Assembly (NCBI GenBank): GCA_031262485.1
Contig: JAISHO010000012.1
Location: 62,001 to 126,000 of the forward strand
Length of the DNA: 64,000 nucleotides
Reading direction: 5' to 3'
From: Propionibacteriaceae bacterium
GTDB taxonomy: Bacteria > Actinomycetota > Actinomycetes > Propionibacteriales > Propionibacteriaceae
Shown here: one piece after another, positions 43,446 to 52,828 of the stretch
Layout: the number at the start of each line of letters is the position of its first letter
Position numbering within the stretch: position 1 is the first letter of the stretch
Position numbers and translations under genes: made by a program
Notes under the pieces: generated by a model
The model's input: only the letters and a program-made list of their open reading frames with translations
What the model was told of the DNA's origin: nothing
Database searches by the model: none

Positions 43446-44891
43446 TCATCCCAGCGACGGATCATGCTCCATCGTCACCAGCGTCGAGACCGCTCCCCCA
43501 CTGCCCAACGGGACGATCGACAGCCCGCCGTCGGTGAAGAGGAGCGCGGCCCGCAAGGAATCGGCCGACGTCGTGATGAGGATCGAGCCGTCGAACTGTT
43601 CGAGGACGTGCTCGACCGAGCCGCGCGGAACCTCGACGATGACCTCGTCGATCGGCACCCCGGCCGGATCGAGCCGCGTGATGGTGACGGCGGCAGGCTC
43701 CTCATCCGGGTTGGTGAGGGCGAGGATGCCATTAAGCGATGGCAGGACGATGCCCCCGGTGAAGGCCGGTTGTGCGGACACCCCGGCGATGTCGGTGGTG
43801 ACGGAGACGAGCGAGGCGGAGACCGGCTGATCGCTCGTCAGGCGAAGTCCGAGGGCCTCCTGGCGCAACGCCGGGCCCAACTCGAGGCTGATCGTGTCGA
43901 GCGGCCCGACATCGATGGCCGCCGCTCCGACCGGGACGAAATTCTCGAAGGCGCCGAGGGCTTCGACCGCGACCTGAGTTTGGCGTTCGGAGGTGTTGGT
44001 GATCGTCAACACCCGGCTGCCGGCGCCCCCCGGAATCCCGGGAATGACGAGATCGGTGGAAGTCTGCTCGAGCGGCGCCTGCCAATCGGAGCCCTGAGCG
44101 CCATAGGTGCGCAACGTGGCGACGACCCGCCCGACGGTGGCCCGGACTTCGACCGCGATCGGGGTCTCGGAGATGACCCGGTCGTTGAGGGAGAATGAGA
44201 CCGTCGACTGCCCCGAGATCTGGGTGTTGTTCAGCGCGGCGACGGAGATGAGCCCCGTCTCGCCGTAGAGCGAGACGTCGACGGTGGCTTGGGAATCATC
44301 GACGTTGGTGAGGACAAGTGTGGAGAACTGGTCCGCCGTGACCGGCACGCCGTTCCACCATCCAGAGGAGATCGGCGACGAGCACAGGCTCGCCATCGCC
44401 TGGCCGCCCTGGACGGCCTGGACGATGCCGCCGACCGATTGACCGCCGGAGACGACGACGGCGCTGGCCGGATTCGTCACCGAGGCGCGGATGGCCGGCT
44501 CGCTCGGCGGCTGGCCCAGTTGCCAGATCGTCACCGGTTCGATGCCGGTCGCCTGAACCGTGACATCGCCCAAAGTCGGATCGCCGACGACACAGCCGAG
44601 CAGGCGCTCGCCGCTGGCCAGGACGGTGGTGGGCTCGATGACCGGAGCTGGGGTGGAGAGCGCGGCGACGATCCCCCCGGCGGCCAGCAGCGCGATGACC
44701 CCCTGGGCGCCGCGGGCGAGCCAACGGTTGCGGCGTTCCTTGGCGCTCGGCTGATCGAGCCGCGTCGAGGCGTCGTAGGTGTGATGGTCCTCGAGCGGCG
44801 GAACCTCCGAAGCGGCGGCCTCGGAAACCGTGGTGTCCGCGGCTCGGCTGGAATCGACCCAGGGATTGGTCGATGACGGCGTCTGGCTCAT
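43446..44891 (-). CDS. DUF5719 family envelope protein
   Basis: This 481-residue protein has a cytoplasmic N-terminus, one membrane anchor at about residues 62-80 (GAQGVIALLAAGGIVAAL) and a long beta-rich extracellular part (VVVSGGQSVGGIVQAVQGGQ, NDRVISETPIAVEVRATVGR). DUF5719 genes follow GT2 membrane genes in actinomycetes. Its ATG overlaps the stop of the GT2 gene (ATGA). A role in envelope assembly is inferred from context only. Confidence 0.82.
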   Translation of the reverse strand: MSQTPSSTNPWVDSSRAADTTVSEAAASEVPPLEDHHTYDASTRLDQPSAKERRNRWLARGAQGVIALLAAGGIVAALSTPAPVIEPTTVLASGERLLGCVVGDPTLGDVTVQATGIEPVTIWQLGQPPSEPAIRASVTNPASAVVVSGGQSVGGIVQAVQGGQAMASLCSSPISSGWWNGVPVTADQFSTLVLTNVDDSQATVDVSLYGETGLISVAALNNTQISGQSTVSFSLNDRVISETPIAVEVRATVGRVVATLRTYGAQGSDWQAPLEQTSTDLVIPGIPGGAGSRVLTITNTSERQTQVAVEALGAFENFVPVGAAAIDVGPLDTISLELGPALRQEALGLRLTSDQPVSASLVSVTTDIAGVSAQPAFTGGIVLPSLNGILALTNPDEEPAAVTITRLDPAGVPIDEVIVEVPRGSVEHVLEQFDGSILITTSADSLRAALLFTDGGLSIVPLGSGGAVSTLVTMEHDPSLG

Positions 44892-47800
44892 CGGTCTTCC
44901 TCCGCTTCATCCTCGCCCCGCCCCCGTCGCGGCGACAAGACATCCTCGTTGCCCCGGCTCAAGGGCGGGAGGACGAAGATCACGAGCAGCAGCACGATGC
45001 CGCCCTGGACCCAGCACCACCAGCCGTGGTCGAGGTCACGGGTGATGACGACCTCGCCCTGGCGCGAGCCGATCTCGTAAGCCGCCCGCCAATCGGGCGA
45101 CGTCGTCGTGGGCAGTTCGACTCCGCCGACGGTGACATGGAGGCGTTGGTCGGGCGGTTGGGCGAGGAGGAGGATCCCTTGCTCGCCATTGATCCAGGTG
45201 ACGCCGTCGTCCGGGTCGTCGTCCAGCCCGATGAGGTCGGAGTTGCCGAGGAAGGCCGTCGTTCCATCGGGGAGGAGGATCTCACGGCGCGTCGGATCGC
45301 CTTGGATCGTCCAGACGAGGGCGGCGCCCGAGCTGGTGACCCGTCGCATCCCCGCCGCCGAGTCGAGAGCGGCGACCGCGGTGTCCGGCGGATCGATGAC
45401 GACGACGGCTCCGACTCCGAGCGCCTCCAGCTGGGCCGACATCTGTTCGTCCTGACGACCGGCCAAGACGTGGGCCACCGCCTGCTCGGCCCACTGAAGG
45501 GCCTCGTCGGAGACGAGGGCGCCACCCAGGTGGTCGGCGTCGTCCCAGCGGGTTTGGCCATGCCAGCGCAGAGTCCAGGTGTTCGTCTCCCCGGCGTCGA
45601 TGATGAGAGTCGCGGTGCCCCGGACCCGTTCGTTTTGCGCCAGGAACTCCGGCACGTCGGCGCGGGGGCCACGATGGATCCCCGTCATGCCGGCGATCAT
45701 CATCCACACCGTCGAGGCGATGAGGCTGAGGATGAGCAGAAGACCGGTCAAGCCGATGAGAGCTTGGTCGAGCCCGAAATCGTTGGCCGCGACATCGGTC
45801 GACGTGGCGTCCTGCCAAGTGATGGTGGCGTAAAGGAGGGCGGCGAAACCGATGAGGACCCAAGCCGAGGGATCGGCCACCACGGCGCCGTGTTGGAGCG
45901 TGACGACGAGGTGGGTCAGACCAGTTCCGACCGCCAAGGAGACGATCCCGACGAGGACCGGCCACAAGCGCGACAGGGACCGCACGACGGCGATGACGGC
46001 GCCGAGCCAGATCGATCCAAAGGCGAAGACGCTCACCCACAGGGGTGGAAGTCCTCCGGCCATGGGGCGCCCGACGAGGATCTGCCAGGCCTCGGACTGA
46101 TCGACGGCCAGGAGCGCGTCCGGAGCGACGACGAGCGTCCCCCACTGACGGACGATGCCGGGCAACCAGGGCGCCCAGAACCCGATCGCCAATCCGCACC
46201 CGATGACGCCCTGCACAGCCACCGTCACACTGCGGCTCCGCACCGCCGCGACGACGACGGCGAGAAGGAGCGCACCCCACAACGAAGGGCTGACGGCGAA
46301 GGCGATCGCCCCGGCCAAAGCGATGCCCGCGATCGGCTGGAGGGCCCGCACGCCGCTCGCCCGTCCGGCCAAACGCCGTACCCAGGCGGCGGCGAAGGGG
46401 AGGACGAAAGCGACGGCCAACAACCACAACGAGCCCCGGTTGAACCCGCCGAGCAGGACGGGCAGGAGGGCGTAGCCACCGGCGGCGACCCAGCGCAGGC
46501 GTTTGCGCGCGCAGAAGGATTTGAGGAACCAGGCGGCCATGAGCATGATCGCCGGGAGGGCGAGGGCGATCACGGCGACGACGAACCAGTTCGGACGGAT
46601 CGCCAGCACCGAGGCGGCGGCCAGCACGAGGAGCCAGGGATCCGGTTTCCCGAAAGCGCCCGGAGGGGAGGCCAAGGCGATGCTGAAGGCCTCGCTGATC
46701 GTGGTCGGCGCGCCCAGGAGATGGGAGGCCGTCACCAGGCCGGTTCCGACGAGGTGACGGGCGCCGACGAGGACGGCGACGAGGACGGCGAGGGCCCAGA
46801 CCCAGGCCGGCACCCGGGTGGGCTGATCGGCGGCCCGTGAAGTGAACTCGTCGCCGAGAAGGTCGTCAAGCAATACACCTTCATCTTGCGATCCGAACAG
46901 GCCCCTCAGCCCATCGACGACAGCCTCGTAACCATGCTCGATCGTCGATCCGATCGTCGGGCGCAGGGCCCGGATCCGGCGGGCGTCGACATCGTGGCGA
47001 TCGTGGTTGAGGCGACGGCGCAACCGACGGATCTGCGCGCCGCTGGCGAGGAAACCGCCGAGCGCCGCGATCTCGTCGCGGGCCCGGTCAGGAGCCTTGC
47101 CGAGGAGGAAGCCCAAGGTCCGGAAGAGGCAGACGAGAACGAGTTTGATCGCGGTGAGAGGGACGAACCCGCCCCGACTGTGAGCGGCGACCAGCCGTAA
47201 TCCCATGAGACGTTCCCAGGCCGCCTCGGTGCGATGGGCTTGCTCGGCGATGGTGCCACGGCGCACCTCGCTGCGTCCGGCTTGACGATGGCTGAAGATC
47301 GCTGTCGGGCAGGTCATGACCCACCGGTTGGTGTTGTTCGCCCGCCAGCCCAACTCGACACCATCGAAGTAGGAGGGAATTGCAGCGTCAAAACCACCCA
47401 GTTGCTCATAGGCGTTCCAGTTGACGAGCATGCCGCAGGTCGAACCACCCAGCACGGGGCGGGATTCGTATTGGCCTTGCGCCACTTCGCCGGCCTCGAT
47501 GCCGAGATGGCGTCGACCGGTGCCAGAGATCGACGCGCCGACCTCCAAGGTGGTGGCGGCTTGCCCGCGCCTGGCCGGGCGCACCGTCAAGGGCACGCCG
47601 ATCGCCATCCGGGGCGTGCGGGCGGCCAGGGTGAGCAGTTCGGAGAGGGCTTTGGGATCGGGGGTGGCGTCGTCGTGGAGGAACCAGACCCACCGGGTGC
47701 GTCGGGTGGCGGCGGAGAGCGCCTCGTCGATCGCCTGTCCAAACGTCGCGTTGGCCCGTCCGGCGACGAGCCCGTTGATGAGACCTTCGGAGAGGGCGGA

Positions 47801-48019
47801 GCGCAAGAGAGAGGCGGTGTCATCGTCGGATGATTGATCGACGGCGATGATGACCGTGGGACGATACTCGAGACGACGCAAACCCTCCAGCGTGCCATCG
47901 AGCCACTCGGCGCCATTGCGCGCGACGAGCACCGCCGTGACGTCATGGGTGGAGAGATCGACACTGCTGAGTTCAGGGGCGTCGATGAAACTCCACGTCT
48001 TCGCGGCCTCTGACTCCAT
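44888..48019 (-). CDS. large membrane glycosyltransferase, family GT2
   Basis: This 1,043-residue protein has an N-terminal GT-A domain of family 2: TAVLVARNGAEWLDGTLEGL, AVDQSSDDDT, the DxD-like FLHDDATPDPKAL and GGFDAAIPSYFDGVELGWR. It is followed by many membrane helices and a C-terminal extracellular domain (EILLPDGTTAFLGNSDLIG). It probably transfers sugars from lipid donors to wall polymers or glycoproteins. GGAGG precedes ATG 48019; a TTG just upstream is less likely. It lies between whiB and DUF5719. Confidence 0.88.
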   Translation of the reverse strand: MESEAAKTWSFIDAPELSSVDLSTHDVTAVLVARNGAEWLDGTLEGLRRLEYRPTVIIAVDQSSDDDTASLLRSALSEGLINGLVAGRANATFGQAIDEALSAATRRTRWVWFLHDDATPDPKALSELLTLAARTPRMAIGVPLTVRPARRGQAATTLEVGASISGTGRRHLGIEAGEVAQGQYESRPVLGGSTCGMLVNWNAYEQLGGFDAAIPSYFDGVELGWRANNTNRWVMTCPTAIFSHRQAGRSEVRRGTIAEQAHRTEAAWERLMGLRLVAAHSRGGFVPLTAIKLVLVCLFRTLGFLLGKAPDRARDEIAALGGFLASGAQIRRLRRRLNHDRHDVDARRIRALRPTIGSTIEHGYEAVVDGLRGLFGSQDEGVLLDDLLGDEFTSRAADQPTRVPAWVWALAVLVAVLVGARHLVGTGLVTASHLLGAPTTISEAFSIALASPPGAFGKPDPWLLVLAAASVLAIRPNWFVVAVIALALPAIMLMAAWFLKSFCARKRLRWVAAGGYALLPVLLGGFNRGSLWLLAVAFVLPFAAAWVRRLAGRASGVRALQPIAGIALAGAIAFAVSPSLWGALLLAVVVAAVRSRSVTVAVQGVIGCGLAIGFWAPWLPGIVRQWGTLVVAPDALLAVDQSEAWQILVGRPMAGGLPPLWVSVFAFGSIWLGAVIAVVRSLSRLWPVLVGIVSLAVGTGLTHLVVTLQHGAVVADPSAWVLIGFAALLYATITWQDATSTDVAANDFGLDQALIGLTGLLLILSLIASTVWMMIAGMTGIHRGPRADVPEFLAQNERVRGTATLIIDAGETNTWTLRWHGQTRWDDADHLGGALVSDEALQWAEQAVAHVLAGRQDEQMSAQLEALGVGAVVVIDPPDTAVAALDSAAGMRRVTSSGAALVWTIQGDPTRREILLPDGTTAFLGNSDLIGLDDDPDDGVTWINGEQGILLLAQPPDQRLHVTVGGVELPTTTSPDWRAAYEIGSRQGEVVITRDLDHGWWCWVQGGIVLLLVIFVLPPLSRGNEDVLSPRRGRGEDEAEEDR

Positions 48020-48095
48020 CAATCCTCCGGGACGACTCTAACGATGCGGCCCCTCCCCTGCCGCTGCGGTCGCCATGTGGCTAGTTCAGAGGCTG

Positions 48096-48353
48096 TCAGG
48101 CGCCGCGCTTCAGCTTACGGCGTTCCCGTTCACTGAGGCCACCCCAAATGCCGAAGCGTTCATCACGGGCGAGAGCATACTCCAAACACTCTTTTCGCAC
48201 GTCACAGCCCTTGCACACACTCTTCGCCTCGCGCGTCGAGCCACCCTTTTCCGGAAAGAAGGCCTCCGGGTCGGTCTGCGCGCACAGAGCGCTCGCTTGC
48301 CAGGAGAGAGCGTCGTCGTCATCATTCATAACAACACTTAATAAAGAACTCAT
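48096..48353 (-). CDS. WhiB-family iron-sulphur regulator
   Basis: This 85-residue protein has the four WhiB cysteines: ALCAQTDPEAFFPEKGG, then SVCKGCDVRKECLEYALA (CX2CX5C), which hold a 4Fe-4S cluster. The GIWGG turn and the basic ERERRKLKRG tail complete the family pattern. It lies beside the GT2, DUF5719 and mannose genes, the position of WhiB2/WhmD (division and septation) in other actinomycetes, so I favour that subtype. AAAGG is 6 nt upstream of the ATG at 48353. Confidence 0.92.
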   Translation of the reverse strand: MSSLLSVVMNDDDDALSWQASALCAQTDPEAFFPEKGGSTREAKSVCKGCDVRKECLEYALARDERFGIWGGLSERERRKLKRGA

Positions 48354-48474
48354 AAGCTGCCTTTCCCCGTTCCTCGACCACGTGTAATTACATCAGTGTT
48401 ACTTGTTCGCGTCAAGACGGGGCCCCGATCCACAACGGGAAGGAAACGGGAGGAGGGATTGACGCGAGGTTTGT

Positions 48475-48939
48475 TCAGGTTGCCCGGTTCGACCATGTCA
48501 TCTCGCCGTCGGCGACGTCGCTGGCACGGATCCAACCGACCCCGGCCAGAGGGTCGAAGGCAGGCTCATCGGGGGCCGGGGCGGTGGCCCCGGACGAGGA
48601 GTCAGGCGCCTGAGGAGCGGAGGATGCGACCTGATGCGAAACGGGTGCGGTGCTGAGGGCCGGAACGGGCGCGGCGGCCACCGCGGGTTCACGGCACAAC
48701 CAAGCGCCGATGGCGATTCCCAGGCAGCCCCACCCGAGCGCTCCGGCGACGAGGCCGGCGATGGCGAGGAGGGCGGAATCGCTCCCGGTCAGGGTGCGAG
48801 CGATCAATGCGCCGGCGCACAGGACGATGAAGACGACGAGCGCGATCATGGCCCGGGAGGCGACGGTGGACCAGTGCGGTTTGCCCGAGGCGACCGCCCC
48901 GCGGGCGGTGGGCACGGTCGAGACTGCGGGATCAGACAT
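48475..48939 (-). CDS. small two-helix membrane protein, unknown
   Basis: This 154-residue protein has two membrane helices (about residues 31-50 and 58-80: ALVVFIVLCAGALIARTL, then LLAIAGLVAGALGWGCLGI) and a Pro/Ser/Ala-rich tail ending in DPLAGVGWIRASDVADGEMT. No family is recognised. The start overlaps the manC stop, with GGGGAG upstream, so it is translated with manC. Confidence 0.72.
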   Translation of the reverse strand: MSDPAVSTVPTARGAVASGKPHWSTVASRAMIALVVFIVLCAGALIARTLTGSDSALLAIAGLVAGALGWGCLGIAIGAWLCREPAVAAAPVPALSTAPVSHQVASSAPQAPDSSSGATAPAPDEPAFDPLAGVGWIRASDVADGEMTWSNRAT

Positions 48940-50065
48940 AGCGCTCCCCCGCGACGGAACGGACCTGGGCGACGAGCTGTTTGACGTTCTGCGCGGCTGA
49001 CAGCGGGCAGACGAGGGTGACGTCTCCGTCGACGACGACGACGAGATCCTGCACCCCGGTGACAGCCACGAGGTGGCCGTCGGCGCCCCGGTTGATGAGG
49101 AGGTTTCCGCTCGACTGGTCGGCGACGACAAGGCCTTCGATCGCATTGCCGGCGGTGGAGCCCCATTGCTCGGCCAAGGCGGGGAACCCGCCGACGTCAT
49201 GCCAGTCGACCGGCAGTTCGACGGCCCGGACCCGGCGCCCGCCGGCTCCTTGGCTGGTCGGCTCCATGATCGCGTAGTCGACCGAGACGCGGGGCAGTCC
49301 CGGATAGATCATCTCCAACTGTTCGGGGGCGGCGATGATCGCCTGGATCCTCTCGGACACCGCCGGGACGAGTTGGAAGACCTGATCGTTGAGCGTCGCG
49401 GCCCGCCAGCAGAACATCCCCGAGTTCCACCACCAGTCGCCGGCGGCGAGATAGGCCTCCGCCCGGGCCAGATCGGGTTTCTCGGCGAACTCGAGGACCT
49501 CCCAGGTGTGCGCCAGCCCGGCGACCGCCTCACCCCGGTGGAGATAACCGAATCCGGTCTCCGGGGCGCTCGGGACGACGCCGAAGGTCACGAGCGTGCG
49601 ATCATCGGCTGCGGCGGCGATGAAGGCGTCGTCGAGGGCGGCGGCGAAGCGTTCGAGAGGAGTGATGACCTGATCGGCGCTGAGGACGGCGACGACGGCG
49701 TCAGGATCGCGATCGGCCACGACCGCCGTCGACCAGGCGATGGCGGCGAGAGAATCACGGCCGGTCGGCTCGCCGAGGAGGTTGGCCGCCGGAACCTCGG
49801 GCAGTTGAGCGGCGATGACGTCGAGATACGTGGCTGAGGCACAGATGAGGATGTGGTCGGCCGCGACGACCGCCCGGGCCCGCTCGAACGCGAGTTGAAG
49901 CAGAGACGTGCCCTCGAAGAGCGGGAGGATCTGCTTCGGTGTGCCCTGGCGGGAGAGGGGCCACAAACGGGTGCCGGCGCCTCCGGCCAAGATGACGACG
50001 TAGCGTGACGCCTCACCGGCAGGGCCGAGCTCGGATTCCACCTCAGATGACGCTCTACTCAACAC
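48932..50065 (-). CDS. manC: mannose-1-phosphate guanylyltransferase
   Basis: This 377-residue enzyme makes GDP-mannose from mannose 1-phosphate and GTP. Motifs are VVILAGGAGTRLWPLSRQGT, TPKQILPLFEGTSLLQ, the LLGEPTGRDSLAAIAWS segment, FAEKPDLARAEAYL and WNSGMFCWRAATL. It lacks the C-terminal isomerase domain of bifunctional enzymes. GDP-mannose probably feeds mannosylated lipids or the nearby glycosyltransferase. Confidence 0.92.
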   Translation of the reverse strand: MLSRASSEVESELGPAGEASRYVVILAGGAGTRLWPLSRQGTPKQILPLFEGTSLLQLAFERARAVVAADHILICASATYLDVIAAQLPEVPAANLLGEPTGRDSLAAIAWSTAVVADRDPDAVVAVLSADQVITPLERFAAALDDAFIAAAADDRTLVTFGVVPSAPETGFGYLHRGEAVAGLAHTWEVLEFAEKPDLARAEAYLAAGDWWWNSGMFCWRAATLNDQVFQLVPAVSERIQAIIAAPEQLEMIYPGLPRVSVDYAIMEPTSQGAGGRRVRAVELPVDWHDVGGFPALAEQWGSTAGNAIEGLVVADQSSGNLLINRGADGHLVAVTGVQDLVVVVDGDVTLVCPLSAAQNVKQLVAQVRSVAGERYV

Positions 50066-50091
50066 AGCCCTGAGCTTACGGGGTCAACGCA

Positions 50092-50610
50092 TCACGGTCT
50101 AACGCGGAGTTGGGCGCGAAGATTCTCGCCCTTCTCCTCGGAGGCGACCCTCAATTCCGATTGGTAGGTCTCCATCGCCTCGACCAGCGCCGGATCGCCG
50201 GCGGCGAGGATGCGCACGGCGAGCAACCCGGCGTTGCGGGCGTTGCCGACCGCCACCGTCGCGACGGGCACTCCGGCCGGCATCTGCACGATCGACAGGA
50301 GGGAGTCGAGGCCGTCGAGGTGGGCCAGAGGCACCGGCACGCCGATGACGGGCAAGGGGGTGACGGCGGCGAGCATCCCAGGTAGGTGGGCCGCTCCCCC
50401 GGCGCCGGCGATGATGACCTTGAGGCCGCGGCCATGAGCCGAGGCGCCATACTCGATCATGCGCTGGGGAGTCCGGTGGGCGGAGACGACGTCGATCTCG
50501 ACGGGGACGTCGAACTCGCTCAAGGCGTCGGCGGCCGCGCTCATGACCGGCCAATCGGAGTCGGAGCCCATGACGATGCCGACGAGGGGGGATGATTCTG
50601 ACGCGTTCAT
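50092..50610 (-). CDS. purE: N5-carboxyaminoimidazole ribonucleotide mutase
   Basis: This 172-residue enzyme moves the carboxyl group in N5-CAIR to form CAIR in purine synthesis. Motifs are [32 protein letters not shown] and [20 protein letters not shown], and [16 protein letters not shown]. It starts 4 nt after the purK stop, forming the usual purK-purE pair. Confidence 0.95.
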   Translation of the reverse strand: MNASESSPLVGIVMGSDSDWPVMSAAADALSEFDVPVEIDVVSAHRTPQRMIEYGASAHGRGLKVIIAGAGGAAHLPGMLAAVTPLPVIGVPVPLAHLDGLDSLLSIVQMPAGVPVATVAVGNARNAGLLAVRILAAGDPALVEAMETYQSELRVASEEKGENLRAQLRVRP

Positions 50611-50614
50611 GACG

Positions 50615-51862
50615 TCATCTTCGCATGAGGGCGGCGGCTCGCCGGGCCCGCTCCGCCACAGCGTCACGATCGATCTCCTCGGCCCCGCCCCCAGGTTCGG
50701 CGCAGACGGTGACATGGCCGAGTTTGCGGCCAGCTCGAGGCTCTTTGCCGTAGAGATGGACGCGGATCGCCGGATCGTTCTCGACGGCGGCCCGCCAGCC
50801 TTCGACGAGGTCCCCTGCGCCCCCGAAGACATTGCTCATCGCGACGGCCGGGGCGCGCAGACCCGGATCGCCCAACGGCAGCCCGGCGACGGCGCGCAGA
50901 TGATTCTCGAATTGGCTCGTGATCGCCCCGTCGATCGTCCAATGGCCCGTGTTGTGGGGCCGCATCGCCACCTCGTTGACGAGGAGTTCCCCGCCCGGCG
51001 ATTCCATGAGTTCGATGGCGAGCAGGCCGACGACGCCCGCCTCGGCGGCGACGTGCTCGGCGAGGGTCCGGGCGGCCTCGTCGATCTGCGCCGCTGCGAG
51101 GGCGGGGGTGAAGGTCTCCGCGCAGACCCCGCCGGCTTGGACCGTCTCCGTCAACGGATAGCGCACGAGCTGTCCATCCGCTCCCCGGCACACGATGATC
51201 GACAGTTCCCGGGTGAAACGGACGAATTCTTCGACGACGAATCCTCCGTCCGGCGCCGGCGGAAGGAGGGAACGCGCGCCAGCGGGATGGGGAACCTCCC
51301 CTGCCGACGATCCGGGCGCCGACGACGACACGGAAGAGGAGGAGCCGGAAGGGGATGCGCCGACCAGAGCGGCGAGATGGGCGGGATCGTCGATCCTCCA
51401 GACGCCGTGGCCGTCATAGCCGCCGCGGGCCGTTTTGACGATGACCGGCCAGCCGATCGCCTCAGCCGCATCAGCCAGACCCGATTGATCCGCCACTAGG
51501 CGGAACCGCGGCTGGGCCACCCCCCACCGCTCCAGCCGTCGGCGAAGAATCGCCTTGTCCTGGGCCATGAGGAGGGATCGGGCGCCAGGCCTGATCACCA
51601 CCCCCATCTCCTCGAGGCGAGCGAGATGGGCGGGGGGAACCTGCTCGTGGTCGAAGGTGAGGACGTCACAGTGGGCGGCGAACCGCTCCACGGTCTCACG
51701 ATCATCGGGTGAGCCCACCATGACATCGCTGATGAGCGGGACGGCTGAATCCAAGCGGCGCTCGGCCAACAGAGCGAGAGCGATTGGCAGATCGGCGGCG
51801 GCCTGCGCCATCATCCGGGCCAACTGCCCGGCGCCGACGATGCCGATCCGCGGAATCGTCAC
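50615..51862 (-). CDS. purK: N5-carboxyaminoimidazole ribonucleotide synthase
   Basis: This 415-residue ATP-grasp enzyme carboxylates AIR using bicarbonate and ATP. Motifs are [64 protein letters not shown] and [29 protein letters not shown] is the conserved purK signature. An insertion of about 35 residues, rich in Ser, Pro and Gly, lies within the ATP-grasp region (51,255-51,365); the core motifs on both sides are intact. The GTG at 51862 overlaps gtrA (GTGA). Confidence 0.94.
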   Translation of the reverse strand: MTIPRIGIVGAGQLARMMAQAAADLPIALALLAERRLDSAVPLISDVMVGSPDDRETVERFAAHCDVLTFDHEQVPPAHLARLEEMGVVIRPGARSLLMAQDKAILRRRLERWGVAQPRFRLVADQSGLADAAEAIGWPVIVKTARGGYDGHGVWRIDDPAHLAALVGASPSGSSSSVSSSAPGSSAGEVPHPAGARSLLPPAPDGGFVVEEFVRFTRELSIIVCRGADGQLVRYPLTETVQAGGVCAETFTPALAAAQIDEAARTLAEHVAAEAGVVGLLAIELMESPGGELLVNEVAMRPHNTGHWTIDGAITSQFENHLRAVAGLPLGDPGLRAPAVAMSNVFGGAGDLVEGWRAAVENDPAIRVHLYGKEPRAGRKLGHVTVCAEPGGGAEEIDRDAVAERARRAAALMRR

Positions 51863-52317
51863 CGGACTGAGACGGGCAGTGGCGCCGGTGCGAAGATGAC
51901 CCACCGCTGGACACAGAAATTGGTGACGGTGGCGACGCCCTGGGCGATGACGAAGGCGAGCACCTGGGACGCCGTCGTGCCAAGCGCGGGGACGAGGAGG
52001 GGGTAGAGGACCGAGAAGATCCCCACCTGGAGGACGAAGGTGATGGCGTACAGCGAGGCGACAGCGGCGAAACGGCGCTTCGACGGGGCGGCCCCGAAAG
52101 TCCAGCGCCGGTTGAGCAGATAGGCGACGATCGTGCCGACGCACCACGAGAGGGCTTTGGCCGAGACGTGGGGCAATCCCGCCGTCATGATGAGGGCGAG
52201 CAGGCCGAAATCACAGATCGCGGCGATGACGCCGACGCCAAGGAAACGAACCGCTTGGACGCTCAGCCCCGGCGTGCTCTCCCTTGCTGTCAGGCCACGG
52301 TTTCGTGCCACTGCCAT
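51859..52317 (-). CDS. GtrA-family membrane protein
   Basis: This 152-residue protein has four membrane helices in the GtrA pattern (VRFLGVGVIAAICDFGLLAL, KALSWCVGTIVAYLLNRRWT, and two C-terminal helices ending NFCVQRWVIF). GtrA proteins are flippase-like partners in cell-surface polysaccharide synthesis. ATG 52317 is chosen because it follows the upstream stop by 4 nt. It overlaps purK by 4 nt. Confidence 0.9.
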   Translation of the reverse strand: MAVARNRGLTARESTPGLSVQAVRFLGVGVIAAICDFGLLALIMTAGLPHVSAKALSWCVGTIVAYLLNRRWTFGAAPSKRRFAAVASLYAITFVLQVGIFSVLYPLLVPALGTTASQVLAFVIAQGVATVTNFCVQRWVIFAPAPLPVSVR

Positions 52318-52321
52318 GTCT

Positions 52322-52828
52322 TCAGTGATCCTCATTCCTCGACTCGTGCGCCTCGTCCTCACCAGGAGTGAAGAGAAGATCGGTGATCATGACGTGAACC
52401 TGTTTCAGGTGAGGCACATCGGAGAGGGTGACCGGATCCTCGGCGGCCGTCGTCAAGACGAGCGTGCCGCAGCCGAGCATGCGATCGATCACCCCCTGGT
52501 GGGTCTCGACATTGTTGACGCGAATCAACGGAAAGTCATGACCTGTCTTCGTCAGGATACCTCGTCTCGACACGATACGCCGATTCGTCACCGTGTACGT
52601 CGTCGTGAACCAGCGCAGGAAAGGAATGAGACAACCGGCGATGAAAACAATGAAGCAGAGCGCTCCGGCGGCGATGAGGGTGCCGGGACGTCCGCGCTCG
52701 GGCAGGAACCCGGCCGCCGCCCCGAAGCCGATGGCGACAAGGAGGAAGAGCAAGGACGGCCCGATGAGGGCTTTGACGTGGGTGCGGGTCCGCCACAGGA
52801 TCCGCTCGCCCGACCCGAGCGCCGTCAT
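52322..52828 (-). CDS. bacterial PH-domain membrane protein
   Basis: This 168-residue protein has two N-terminal membrane helices (LIGPSLLFLLVAIGFGAAAG and LIAAGALCFIVFIAGCLIPF) and a C-terminal bacterial PH (DUF304) domain: TYTVTNRRIVSRRGILTKTG, then DFPLIRVNNVETHQGVIDRM. The function of these proteins is unknown, though they are widespread in actinomycete membranes. ATG 52828 overlaps the galM stop (ATGA). Confidence 0.85.
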   Translation of the reverse strand: MTALGSGERILWRTRTHVKALIGPSLLFLLVAIGFGAAAGFLPERGRPGTLIAAGALCFIVFIAGCLIPFLRWFTTTYTVTNRRIVSRRGILTKTGHDFPLIRVNNVETHQGVIDRMLGCGTLVLTTAAEDPVTLSDVPHLKQVHVMITDLLFTPGEDEAHESRNEDH

